A stretch of DNA of 64,000 nt. Origin: Ponticaulis koreensis DSM 19734. Lineage in GTDB: Bacteria; Pseudomonadota; Alphaproteobacteria; Caulobacterales; Hyphomonadaceae. The DNA is taken from contig NZ_ATVJ01000001.1 in assembly GCF_000420665.1 (NCBI RefSeq), forward strand, positions 496,001 to 560,000. The letters are read 5' to 3'. Position 1 is the stretch's first letter, and every line of letters begins with the position of its first letter. This document shows, piece by piece, positions 26,157 to 34,501 of this stretch. Below the pieces are notes generated by a model. The model did no database searches and was not told the origin of the DNA. It worked only from the letters and a program-made list of their open reading frames with translations. The translations under genes and the position numbers were made by a program.

Positions 26157-26575
26157 GAGCCTGTAATTATTTCAAAATGTCTGAATCGCGTCTGAAAAGC
26201 GTTAACGCGAATCGCGATCATCATTAAGTGTTAACGCGCTCTGGCGCGGAACCGGTAATAATTTTATGCTACTGGGCTAACGAGTGTGGTCAGTCGAATT
26301 TATGCAGAAACCTTTCGTTTCGGTTTCGGAATATTCTTCAAAAACCTGAAATGAAGGGGATTTGGAGGCAATCAAGGCGCCAGCTCGCTACAGAAATGCT
26401 ATTTTTATTTCGATATCGTAACATCTTATCCTTAACAATTTTATCAAAAAAATTAACCTCACGCTCGAAAGCTTTAACGCGACGAGACCGTTAAATTTAC
26501 TTTCCGGAAAGGGTCTTGAGGCAAACTCTGCGTGTTATTGAGGATTTGACCTGATTTCAGGTGTAGGGGTTGGAA
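26157..26575. other. Long gene-free stretch upstream of the lone receiver gene
   Basis: About 420 bases, visibly richer in A and T than its surroundings. It holds two copies of GTTAACGCG (26201-26209 and 26230-26238), a partial third TTTAACGCG near 26472, and a palindrome CTTTCCGGAAAG at 26500-26511. No convincing gene or terminator was found. It is likely a promoter region for the receiver gene and the divergent acyltransferase, and could hide a small RNA. Confidence 0.5.
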
Positions 26576-27001
26576 ATGAAAGTGTTATGGGTCGAAGACC
26601 ATCAGCGCGCTCAGGAGATGCTTATGGTTGCCGCAACAAAAGCGGTTCGTAAGCGCATTCAACTTGATCTCGTTATTGCCGCGAACCTGATGGAAGCGGA
26701 ACGCCGTATCCGTTACGAACAATTTGATCTGGTTGTTCTGGATCTCCGCCTGCCCGACAGCTTCGACGAGAGCATGACGCTGACACGCGTAGCATCTATG
26801 GGCAATTTCCGCATGGCGGTCGTTTCTGCAAGCGAGAACCGCGACACCGTCGCGCAAGCAGCCATCGCTGCGGGCTGCGATTGCGCACCGAACGCAGTTG
26901 CCAAAGAAAATCTGCCGTTCAACCGCTTTATCCAGCGCCCGGAAGAGTTCTACGAATTCCTGCAAAGCCTGATGCCACAGGCAGAGCCGCAAGCCGCCTG
27001 A
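26576..27001 (+). CDS. Stand-alone response-regulator receiver protein
   Basis: A 141-residue single-domain receiver. The N-terminal acidic pair is in VLWVEDHQ, the phosphorylated aspartate in LVVLDLRLPDS (about D55), the Ser of VVSAS and a lysine in NAVAKENLPF complete the usual site. It has no output domain, so it would act by protein contact or as a phosphate shuttle, as single-domain receivers do in Caulobacter-type cells. No kinase gene is adjacent. The ATG at 26576 is preferred to a TTG six bases earlier. Confidence 0.88.
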   Translation: MKVLWVEDHQRAQEMLMVAATKAVRKRIQLDLVIAANLMEAERRIRYEQFDLVVLDLRLPDSFDESMTLTRVASMGNFRMAVVSASENRDTVAQAAIAAGCDCAPNAVAKENLPFNRFIQRPEEFYEFLQSLMPQAEPQAA

Positions 27002-27041
27002 AAGCAAGGTGACGACTCGTCAGACAGCTAAGCCTGTCAGG

Positions 27042-27073
27042 ACCCCGGGGACGCGAAACCTCCGGGGTTTTTG
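27042..27073 (+). terminator. Terminator after the receiver gene
   Basis: GC-rich stem ACCCCGG / CCGGGGT around a 13-base loop, followed by TTTTT, 40 bases after the stop of the receiver gene. Confidence 0.85.
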
Positions 27074-27204
27074 ATGTCTTGAGCACGGGCAAAGGCTCAA
27101 AACAGCCTGACCGCAAACAAACTTTTTTGATTCCCACGGGTTTAACCACTAAGTGAGGGTCAAAGACCTGTCGCACTGCTCAAATCTGCCGGAGACGCCC
27201 TAGC

Positions 27205-27822
27205 GTGGAAGACTTACTCACATCGCGCGCAACCCTGATTTTTCTGGTTGCGAACATCGCCTTGAGCGTCATGGCCTTCTCTAACGACGGATTGATGCGC
27301 TGGGGCATTCTGAACACGCGCGCTGTGCTGCAAGGTAAGGACTATCACCGCCTTCTGACATCGGGCTTTCTGCACGCTGACCCGACGCACTTATTCGTAA
27401 ATATGCTCACGCTGTTCTTCTTCGGCCCCGTAGTTGAACGCGTGCTTGGAAGCCAGAGTTTCTTCCTGATCTATCTGGGCGCCCTGATTGGCGGCAATCT
27501 GTTTGCGCTATGGCGGCATAGAAACAACCCGAACTATATGGCGCTCGGCGCTTCCGGGGCTGTGTCTGGCATCATCTTCACCTTCTGCCTCTTCGCACCG
27601 TTTCAGCTGCTTTATGTGTTTTTCTTTCTCCCGCTTCCGGCAGTTGTGTTCGCATTGCTGTACGTGGCTTACAGCATTTACGGCATGCGCGCCGCCCGCG
27701 ATAATATCGGCCATGATGCCCACCTCGGCGGCGCTTTGATTGGCATCGCAATCGCCATCCTGCTTCATCCGGAGCTCTTGAACATCTTCATCGGCGAGAT
27801 CACGCAGGCTCTGGGGGCTTGA
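27205..27822 (+). CDS. Rhomboid-family intramembrane serine protease
   Basis: A 205-residue protein with about six hydrophobic segments. The catalytic serine lies in GASGAVSGIIF and the catalytic histidine in GHDAHLGGALIG; the oxyanion-side HLFVNMLTLFFFG motif is in helix 2. The family cuts substrates within the membrane. It starts with GTG at 27205 after a GGAG site. The next gene starts in its stop codon (TGATG), so zapE is coupled to it. Confidence 0.9.
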   Translation: MEDLLTSRATLIFLVANIALSVMAFSNDGLMRWGILNTRAVLQGKDYHRLLTSGFLHADPTHLFVNMLTLFFFGPVVERVLGSQSFFLIYLGALIGGNLFALWRHRNNPNYMALGASGAVSGIIFTFCLFAPFQLLYVFFFLPLPAVVFALLYVAYSIYGMRAARDNIGHDAHLGGALIGIAIAILLHPELLNIFIGEITQALGA

Positions 27823-28952
27823 TGGGCACTCTGTATAAAGAATACGAGGCTAAAACCGCCAGCGGCACCATAGAGTTTGACGCCGCACAGGCCGAGGTTG
27901 CGCGCCTTCTGGATGACCTTCAGGACCGTATTGAAAATCGCGGCAAGAAGGGTTGGTTCTCAAAGCCGAAAAAGGTTCGCGGGCTTTATCTCTGGGGCGG
28001 AGTCGGGCGTGGCAAGTCCATGCTTATGGACCTCTTCTTTTCGACCACAAATATCGAGCACAAACGACGCGTCCACTTTCACGATTTCATGCAGGAAGCC
28101 CACGCGTTCATCAACGACTGGAAGAAGCTCACCCCGTCAGAGCGCCGAGCTTCTGGCTGGGCCGTTAAGGGCGGCGTGGATGATCCGATACCACCGGCCG
28201 CTAAGAAATTTGCCGCCAGCGCCGAGCTCCTCTGCTTTGACGAGTTTCAGGTCAAAGACATCGCCGATGCCACGCTGATCGGTCGTCTGTTCGAACACCT
28301 TCTCGCCCGTGATGTAGTCGTCGTCGCGACCTCTAACCGTCCGCCGGATGATCTCTATAAGAATGGTCTCAACCGCCAGCGCTTCCTCCCTTTCATCGAA
28401 CTTCTAAAAGACACGCACGACGTTCATGAAATCCGTTCCGACCGCGATTATCGCCTTGAGCGCCTGACTGCGGCACCGGTTTATTACTCTCCGCTGGGCC
28501 CGGAAGCGGATGCGAGCATTGATGCCGCCTGGGAACGCCTTACCTCTGGCGCAGAGCCACATGAAACGCATCTCACGGTGCATGGCCGTGAATGGCGCAT
28601 TCCTGCACAGGCCGCTGGCGTTGCCCGCATGAGCTTTGAAGAGCTGTGTGACAGACCGCTTGGCGCCGCAGACTATCTGTCACTTGCCCGCCATTTCGAC
28701 ACCGTACTCATCGAGCACGTACCGATCCTTAGCCCTGAAAACCGGAACGCCGCTACGCGCTTTATCACGTTGATCGACGCACTCTACGAAGCGCGTGCCA
28801 AGGTAATCATTTCTGCGGAAGCCGAACCGAACGAGCTCTATGTCTCAGGTGATAGCGCGTTCGAGTTTGAGCGAACATCATCACGCCTGTTTGAGATGCG
28901 CAGCGCCGATTACCTTGCCGCCGAGCGCATCACCGAGCCGGAAGAAACCTAG
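27822..28952 (+). CDS. zapE: Cell-division-associated ATPase ZapE (AFG1-like)
   Basis: A 376-residue AFG1/ZapE ATPase. Walker A is LWGGVGRGKSMLMDLFF (about residues 60-76), then HFHDFMQEAH, Walker B LLCFDEFQVKDIADA, and sensor VVVATSNRPPDDLYKNGLNRQRFLPFI. In E. coli ZapE affects FtsZ rings; the mitochondrial relative Lace1/AFG1 helps membrane-protein turnover. Coupling to a rhomboid protease fits a membrane quality role but this is inference. The ATG at 27822 is used; a TTG one codon before is possible. Confidence 0.94.
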   Translation: MGTLYKEYEAKTASGTIEFDAAQAEVARLLDDLQDRIENRGKKGWFSKPKKVRGLYLWGGVGRGKSMLMDLFFSTTNIEHKRRVHFHDFMQEAHAFINDWKKLTPSERRASGWAVKGGVDDPIPPAAKKFAASAELLCFDEFQVKDIADATLIGRLFEHLLARDVVVVATSNRPPDDLYKNGLNRQRFLPFIELLKDTHDVHEIRSDRDYRLERLTAAPVYYSPLGPEADASIDAAWERLTSGAEPHETHLTVHGREWRIPAQAAGVARMSFEELCDRPLGAADYLSLARHFDTVLIEHVPILSPENRNAATRFITLIDALYEARAKVIISAEAEPNELYVSGDSAFEFERTSSRLFEMRSADYLAAERITEPEET

Positions 28953-29647
28953 TCAGCCTCGATCACGCTGATGATGACCGGCAACAGGCCTGTTGCCATC
29001 ACCTCTACACCCTCGGCAGTCGGGTGAAGTCCGTCCCCTAACAACAGAGACGGCGTATTCCAGACACCTGCCATCAAGTCTGGATACAGCGGCACGCCAT
29101 AATCTTCGGCGAGCGCCGGATAGATGGCGGCATACTCGGCCTCGAGACTATCATCGGCGCCCTCAAAGCGCGGCGACAGACCTGCAAGAATCACCTCAAT
29201 ACCGTCTTGCTGAGACTGTTCAATGAGCGCAGATAGATTATCCCGCGCCAAACTGGACGGCAGGCTTGAGAGGAAATCATTCGCTCCGAGCGCAATCACC
29301 AGGATGTCCGGATCAGCCGATGCCACGCTCCAGTTATAGCGAGCGCGTCCCGTTGATGTGGTGTCACCGGAAACACCTGCATTGATCACCTCGACTTCAT
29401 AGCCGGCCTCGGTAAGTTTTCGCTCGACAACGGATGGCAAGGCGGCCGCATCGGGCAAACCAAAGCCTGCGGTCAGGCTGTCGCCGAGCATGACAATCAC
29501 CTGCGCATCGTCCGTAACGACGTCCGCGACGGTCGCGTCCTCAATGGCTGGAGCTGGCGGCTCTGCAGGAGGCTCATTCTGGGCAGAACAACCGACCAGC
29601 AGCAAAACAGACATCACGAAAGCTTGAAAACCCATTTGCTTCACCAT
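28949..29647 (-). CDS. tesA: TesA-like GDSL esterase lipoprotein
   Basis: A 232-residue SGNH/GDSL hydrolase related to TesA (acyl-CoA thioesterase I / lysophospholipase L1). Block I is VIVMLGDSLTAGFGLP with the catalytic serine, block III LVIALGANDFL, and block V DGLHPTAEGVEV supplies Asp and His. The N-terminus is a lipoprotein signal with lipobox LLVGC. The ATG at 29647 follows AGGGAAG and is preferred over 29668. It is divergent from an ABC ATPase, as tesA is from ybbA in E. coli. Its stop overlaps that of zapE by four bases. Confidence 0.9.
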   Translation of the reverse strand: MVKQMGFQAFVMSVLLLVGCSAQNEPPAEPPAPAIEDATVADVVTDDAQVIVMLGDSLTAGFGLPDAAALPSVVERKLTEAGYEVEVINAGVSGDTTSTGRARYNWSVASADPDILVIALGANDFLSSLPSSLARDNLSALIEQSQQDGIEVILAGLSPRFEGADDSLEAEYAAIYPALAEDYGVPLYPDLMAGVWNTPSLLLGDGLHPTAEGVEVMATGLLPVIISVIEAD

Positions 29648-29719
29648 CTTCCCTGACTTTCCTGCCATTCGTATGCTTCATATAGCTCATTCCAACCAAA
29701 TCGTGATCGGAGCGCTCCA

Positions 29720-30388
29720 TTGGCTGAATCCCTGAACCTGCATGATGTAAGGCTGACGCTGCCTGCGCAATCCGGTCCGGTCGAAATTCTCAAAGGTGTG
29801 AGCCTGAAAGTCGAGCCTGGCGAATGCGTTGCGGTGATTGGTCCATCAGGCTCGGGCAAATCTTCTCTTATCTCCATTGCGGCAGGGCTCGAGCGCATCA
29901 CATCCGGCAAAGTCGAACTTCTGGGAACTGACATAACAGGGATGAGCGAAGATGCCTTGGCCCGTCTTCGTCGCGGCCGCGTAAGCCTGATCTTTCAGTC
30001 CTACCATTTACTGCCGACAATGACGGCACTCGACAATGTGCGGGTGCCACTCGAAATTTCTGGCATTGAGGGCGTGAAAGACAAAGCCACAAAGCTGCTT
30101 CAGGAAGTGGGTCTGGGCGACCGGCTTGATCACTATCCCGGCCAGATGTCCGGCGGGGAACGTCAGCGCGTTGCCGTCGCGCGCGCGCTTGCCAGCGATC
30201 CCGAAATCGTTTTTGCCGACGAACCGACGGGCAATCTCGATGGCGATACCGGCGCAGGCGTTGCCGACATGTTGTTCGATATCGTGCAGAAGCGAAAGAC
30301 CGCGATGGTGCTCGTCACCCATGACCGGGAACTGGCCAAGCGCGCAGACCGTATCGTCACCATGCGCAACGGAAACCTTGAAGCATGA
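29720..30388 (+). CDS. ybbA: ABC transporter ATPase (YbbA-type)
   Basis: A 222-residue ATPase of the LolD/MacB/YbbA group. Walker A GPSGSGKSSLI (about residues 38-48), Q-loop IFQSYHLLPTMTALDNV, signature MSGGERQRVAVARAL, Walker B IVFADEPTGNLD, and a switch histidine in VLVTHDREL are all present. It starts with TTG at 29720. The permease gene overlaps its stop by four bases (ATGA), and tesA is divergent, matching the tesA/ybbA/ybbP layout. Confidence 0.93.
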   Translation: MAESLNLHDVRLTLPAQSGPVEILKGVSLKVEPGECVAVIGPSGSGKSSLISIAAGLERITSGKVELLGTDITGMSEDALARLRRGRVSLIFQSYHLLPTMTALDNVRVPLEISGIEGVKDKATKLLQEVGLGDRLDHYPGQMSGGERQRVAVARALASDPEIVFADEPTGNLDGDTGAGVADMLFDIVQKRKTAMVLVTHDRELAKRADRIVTMRNGNLEA

Positions 30389-32904
30389 GTGCAGCCTGGC
30401 GCATCGCAATACGTGAGCTGTCCGGCGGGCTGAGAGGCTTCTGGATTTACCTTGCCTGCATCACGCTTGGCGTCGCGGCCATTTCGTCTGCCGGTTCGGT
30501 GACAGAAGTCTTCACACGCGGCCTCGCAGGCGAAGCGCGTATGCTGCTTGGCGGCGACGCCATGTTTGCGGTGAACCAGCGCAGGCTGACCGATGACGAA
30601 CGTGCATACGCAGAAAGCCTCGGCGACGTCTCTGAGAAAATCACACTCACCGTCATGGGAACCGCAGGAGATCTGCGCCGTCAGGTCGATCTCACAGGTA
30701 TAGACGATGCCTTCCCTCTGGTTGGCGAAATGGAACTGTCGGGCGACATCGATACGACGTTCGACCAACAGGGCGAATTATGGGGCGCGGCTGTCAGCCA
30801 GAGTTTTCTGGACCAGTTTGATGCTGCCATCGGTGACGAAATCAATCTTGGCCCGGTACGCGCGGAAATCCGTGCCCGCCTTGACCGCCTGCCCGACCAG
30901 ATCGGAACACCCGGCTCGTTTGGCCCTGAAGCTGTGGTCAGCATTCGCGCACTCGAAGCTGCAGACAGACTTGGTGTCGGACAACTCTTCCGGACACGCC
31001 TGATTGTCAGCGCCAATACTGAACTGCCCATTCGGGAATTGCGCGAAGCATTCGATGAATCCTTCCCCGAAGCCAATGTGCGCATTCGCGGACCCGAGAA
31101 TGCCGTTGATGGCTTGCAGGAGCTTCTTCAGACACTGAACGATTTTCTGTCGATCATCGGCATCGCAGCCCTGATCGCAGGCGGCATTGGCGTCGAACAG
31201 GCAACGACATCCTTTTTACAGTCACGTACCTCTGCCATCGCTGCGCTGAAATCTCTGGGCGCTGAAAGCGGCCTTATCCGCACAGCCTACACCATTCAGC
31301 TGGGGGCGCTCGCCCTCCTCGGTGGTGCTCTGGGTCTCACTATAGGTGCTGCAGCGCCGTATCTCATGGTGAGCTTTGCAGGCGATCAGATCGCCCTCCC
31401 CCAGGCGCTGGCCATTTATCCCATACCTTTAATCACGGCGCTTGCGCTTGGCCTTCTGAGCGCCGGTTTCTTCGCCATTCCCGCCATTGGCCGCGCACGC
31501 GCGACGCCGCCATCAGCGCTCTTCCGGAACCTCTCTGAAGAAAGCGGGACGCGCACGCCTGTGCTGGAACGCAGCCTGTCGCTCGCCTGTCTTACCGGAT
31601 TTATCCTGCTATCGACACTTAGCAGCTCCCGTCCGATGATCACGCTCGCGCTTCTGGCTGGTACGGCAATTATCTGGGGCGCATTCCTGCTCACGGCGTG
31701 GCTGATCAAACGTGCCGCAAAGCCTGTCGCTGACAATTCGCGCGGCCTGACGCGGCTCGCTTTTTCCAACATTTCAGGGCCCGGCTCTCTTGCAAGCGCA
31801 ATCATGCCGTCTCTCGGTATCGGGCTCGCGCTGTTGTCACTGGTCGTTGCTGTGCAGGCTAACCTTCTGCGTCAGATAAAGGAAACAGCCCCTTCCAACG
31901 CGCCGTCTCTCGTCTTCACCCAGATTCCGGGCGACCGCGCAGAAGATTTTGACCAGCTCATATCTGGCTTCAGCGTGGATATTGACGACAGGGACGCCTA
32001 TCGCCGCGCGCCTTTCCTGCTTGTCCGCATCACTGAACTCAACGGCGTTCCGACCGCCGAAGCAGAGATCGCAGACAGTGAGAGATGGGCTGTCCGCGGT
32101 GAAACCAACGTGACTTTTCTAGGCCCCGAACCTGAAGGCGGCGAAACACTCGAAGGTGAATGGTGGGCAGAAGATTATTCCGGACCGCTTCTGGTCTCTG
32201 TTGAAGAGGGCGCAGCCCGCGGTCTTGGCCTCTCGCCCGGCTCAACGATTGGACTACGTGTCTTTGGCCGTGATCTCACCGCAGAAGTCGCTGCTATCCG
32301 GCGCGTGGAGTGGGGCACGTTCGATATAGGATCGAATACGGCATTCATCTTCTCGCCAGGCACTCTGGAAGCCGCAAACCCGTCTCATGTCGCCATTGCG
32401 CGAACAGAAGGCAGCGAGGACCGCGCACTGATAGCAGCGCTGAAAGATGATTTTGCGGGCGTGGTCGTATTCGAAACACGTCCTGCGCTGGAAGCTGCAT
32501 CCAAAATCTTTGACGATATTGCTCTGGCCGTAAACGCGGCTGCCAGCGTCGTCACAATTGCGGGCCTTCTCGTACTGATGGGGACGCTTGGCGTGATGAC
32601 ACAGAAGCGCGCGGTAGAAGCAGCTCTATTGAAAACCTTCGGCGCTGCGCGATCGCAGATATTCCAGCTCTATGCTCTGGAGTTCAGCATAGCCGGCGGC
32701 ATTGCAGCCCTCCTCGGTGCCCTGATAGGCATCGCGGCAGCTTATCCGATTATCGTGAGTGTATTCGAAGCGCGCTGGTCAATACCTTACGGGCCGGTTG
32801 GCGTCATTCTCATCGCCGCTCTCGGCATCTCAGTTCTTGGCGGCCTGTTTGTCGCGCGCAGCGTTCTGGCGAAGCCTGCAGCCCGCGTTCTGCGCGACGC
32901 GTAA
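30385..32904 (+). CDS. ybbP: FtsX-like ABC transporter permease (YbbP-type)
   Basis: An 839-residue permease with an N-terminal membrane helix, a long periplasmic part, two FtsX-like membrane blocks (around residues 260-430 and 715-830) and a second soluble domain. This is the YbbP plan. The family is thought to move or extract lipoproteins or lipid-type molecules rather than import solutes. It is coupled to ybbA by an ATGA overlap. Confidence 0.92.
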   Translation: MSAAWRIAIRELSGGLRGFWIYLACITLGVAAISSAGSVTEVFTRGLAGEARMLLGGDAMFAVNQRRLTDDERAYAESLGDVSEKITLTVMGTAGDLRRQVDLTGIDDAFPLVGEMELSGDIDTTFDQQGELWGAAVSQSFLDQFDAAIGDEINLGPVRAEIRARLDRLPDQIGTPGSFGPEAVVSIRALEAADRLGVGQLFRTRLIVSANTELPIRELREAFDESFPEANVRIRGPENAVDGLQELLQTLNDFLSIIGIAALIAGGIGVEQATTSFLQSRTSAIAALKSLGAESGLIRTAYTIQLGALALLGGALGLTIGAAAPYLMVSFAGDQIALPQALAIYPIPLITALALGLLSAGFFAIPAIGRARATPPSALFRNLSEESGTRTPVLERSLSLACLTGFILLSTLSSSRPMITLALLAGTAIIWGAFLLTAWLIKRAAKPVADNSRGLTRLAFSNISGPGSLASAIMPSLGIGLALLSLVVAVQANLLRQIKETAPSNAPSLVFTQIPGDRAEDFDQLISGFSVDIDDRDAYRRAPFLLVRITELNGVPTAEAEIADSERWAVRGETNVTFLGPEPEGGETLEGEWWAEDYSGPLLVSVEEGAARGLGLSPGSTIGLRVFGRDLTAEVAAIRRVEWGTFDIGSNTAFIFSPGTLEAANPSHVAIARTEGSEDRALIAALKDDFAGVVVFETRPALEAASKIFDDIALAVNAAASVVTIAGLLVLMGTLGVMTQKRAVEAALLKTFGAARSQIFQLYALEFSIAGGIAALLGALIGIAAAYPIIVSVFEARWSIPYGPVGVILIAALGISVLGGLFVARSVLAKPAARVLRDA

Positions 32905-32985
32905 TCCGGCTGTTGTGTGAACAAGTCCTTACGCCGACGGATCAAGTTCCGTTAACAGGCCTGCCAGTTTTTTAAACGCATTTAT

Positions 32986-32999
32986 GAGAGTATACTCTC
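32986..32999. promoter_or_regulatory. Palindromic promoter candidate
   Basis: A perfect 14-base palindrome GAGAGTATACTCTC whose centre includes TATACT, a good -10 element, 48 bases before the lipoprotein ATG at 33047. No clear -35 was found, so repression or activation through the palindrome is plausible but unproven. Confidence 0.45.
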
Positions 33000-33046
33000 T
33001 GACAGGAAAGCGGCTGAGCAAAAGAACAAGGCCGTGCGAGGGACTT

Positions 33047-33697
33047 ATGACAGGCATGAAGATGTGGCGCACAGGATTAGCGGGCGGTTTGGCGCTCCTA
33101 CTTGCAGCATGTGGCGGCTCGGTTTCCGAGGGCGTTATGGAATCTTATAACGGCTATGCGGCTGCGGTCAGCTCCGGGCGCGGATATGATGCGACTGACT
33201 ATGTCTCCGAAGCCTCAATCGACCGTTTCGAAACGCTCCGTCAGATTGCGCTATATGGCCCGGAAGGCCAGCCCTCTCTTGGTATCCATGATGAGATTTC
33301 AGTCTACTATCTGCGAAGTGAGTTCGACGCGTCGCACCTTCAGCGCCTGACTGGCCGCGATATTATGAACATTCTGGTATCCGCTGATCTGATCGGTGAA
33401 AACGGCTTCCGAAACATCGAAGCTGGTGAAGTTATTCAGGGTGAAAACGGCCGGGCCACACTGCCACTGCGCGACACGCGCTCAGGCGCAAACTATTCAC
33501 TCGAATTCATTCGAGAAAACGGTGACTGGGTTGCTGACACCCGTGGCTTCCGCAACCAGCGCGATCAACGCCTTGAAGGACGCATTCGTGAATTCAACGG
33601 CAATCGCAGCGAAGTCATCAACGAACTTCTCATCGTGCACGGTGCGTCGGACGGTTTGACAGCAGAATTGTCTAACCCGCTGCTTCGGCAAAACTAA
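33047..33697 (+). CDS. Lipoprotein, unknown function
   Basis: A 216-residue lipoprotein starting MTGMKMWRTGLAGGLALLLA with lipobox LAAC followed by two glycines. The ATG at 33047 follows GAGGG by four bases; the longer reading adds 21 residues. The mature domain holds repeated YD/FE patterns and a strand-rich part RATLPLRDTRSGANYSLEFI that resembles an export-chaperone or LolA-like sheet only weakly. No family recognised. Confidence 0.78.
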   Translation: MTGMKMWRTGLAGGLALLLAACGGSVSEGVMESYNGYAAAVSSGRGYDATDYVSEASIDRFETLRQIALYGPEGQPSLGIHDEISVYYLRSEFDASHLQRLTGRDIMNILVSADLIGENGFRNIEAGEVIQGENGRATLPLRDTRSGANYSLEFIRENGDWVADTRGFRNQRDQRLEGRIREFNGNRSEVINELLIVHGASDGLTAELSNPLLRQN

Positions 33698-33736
33698 AAA
33701 TTCAGGTGAATCTGAAATAATTTGCCCACCTCAGCC

Positions 33737-33771
33737 CCCAGCTGCAAAAAGATCAATTTTTTACAGCTGGG
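33737..33771. repeat. Long palindromic element upstream of the ArsR gene
   Basis: Arms CCCAGCTG and CAGCTGGG, extended inward by AAAAA and TTTTT through one mismatch, around a loop of about seven bases. It ends 75 bases before the ArsR ATG and lies 40 bases after the lipoprotein stop. It could be a transcript end or an operator; no U tract follows. Confidence 0.6.
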
Positions 33772-33845
33772 TGTATGGATTAATATGCCGCATTTCGTCT
33801 AACACACAGCAACCCTATTTTGTGTGTGTAATTGGGCGAAGAGAA

Positions 33846-34190
33846 ATGACCGCGATAGATAAATATACAATTGAGCTTGAGAAGACTCTCAAAGGATTCA
33901 GCGCGCTGGCACAAGACACGCGCCTTCGAACTTTCTGCCTGCTCATGAAAGCAGGTCCGGACGGTCTGCCGGCTGGCAAAATCGCGAACACTCTTGACGT
34001 CACCCCGAACAAGCTGACCGCACATCTTAATGTGCTGACAGAGGCTGGCCTTCTTAACGTTGAACGTCAGGGGCGGCACATGATTTATTCAGTAAATCGG
34101 GACGAGATTGCGACTTTGATGCGTCGCTTTACCGAGAATTGCTGCGAAGGCGCGCCGGAATGCGCGGGCGAGCTCGTCAGCGAGGCCTGA
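33846..34190 (+). CDS. ArsR-family transcriptional regulator
   Basis: A 114-residue winged-helix regulator. The DNA-binding helices are PAGKIANTLDVTPNKLTAHLNVLTEAGLLN (residues 45-75) and the wing is VERQGRHMIYSV. The C-terminal CCEGAPEC motif is common in this subgroup and may bind a metalloid or thiol signal. The ATG at 33846 has a weak GAAGAG site. Its target is unclear; the TAXI-binding gene downstream is 310 bases away, and a 35-base palindrome lies upstream. Confidence 0.9.
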   Translation: MTAIDKYTIELEKTLKGFSALAQDTRLRTFCLLMKAGPDGLPAGKIANTLDVTPNKLTAHLNVLTEAGLLNVERQGRHMIYSVNRDEIATLMRRFTENCCEGAPECAGELVSEA

Positions 34191-34205
34191 GCTCCGCCGT
34201 CAATA

Positions 34206-34313
34206 TCAAAACAGCGAATGGTTCTGCTGCAACACCAGCCACAGGCTTGTGCCCAGCATGGTTGTCAGCAGAGTCATTGAGACGGACCGTTTCAGCCAGT
34301 TTACCTGTCCCAT
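34206..34313 (-). CDS. Small single-pass membrane peptide (35 residues)
   Basis: A short minus-strand reading frame, MGQVNWLKRSVSMTLLTTML followed by a hydrophobic stretch and a polar end. An unusually strong ribosome site AAAGGAG lies nine bases before the ATG. It has a basic N-terminal part, one hydrophobic helix, and a stop 15 bases from the end of the convergent ArsR gene. Function unknown. The ribosome site is the main evidence. Confidence 0.65.
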   Translation of the reverse strand: MGQVNWLKRSVSMTLLTTMLGTSLWLVLQQNHSLF

Positions 34314-34501
34314 TTTGAGTGACTCCTTTTGCGGTTCCTGAAATACAAACCCGCTTGCAGCGGGCTGGTTCCCTGAAATTCAGAACGTGCAAGGGCTGCG
34401 CCAGGTTAAAGATTATCTTTCAGGCATAGAGCGCCTTCTGAAGCTCTGCATCTTGCAACCGCCACCGGAAGCGCTATGGATTTTTCCGAAGGGGATGCAG
34501 C

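Noticed and set aside
26224-26240. CtrA-type site (TTAA-N7-TTAA)
   Set aside because: Two TTAA sequences are present but only three bases apart, not seven.
26228-26494. Possible 88-residue gene in the AT-rich leader before the receiver gene
   Set aside because: GTG start without a ribosome site, odd basic and aromatic composition, and no likeness to any protein family.
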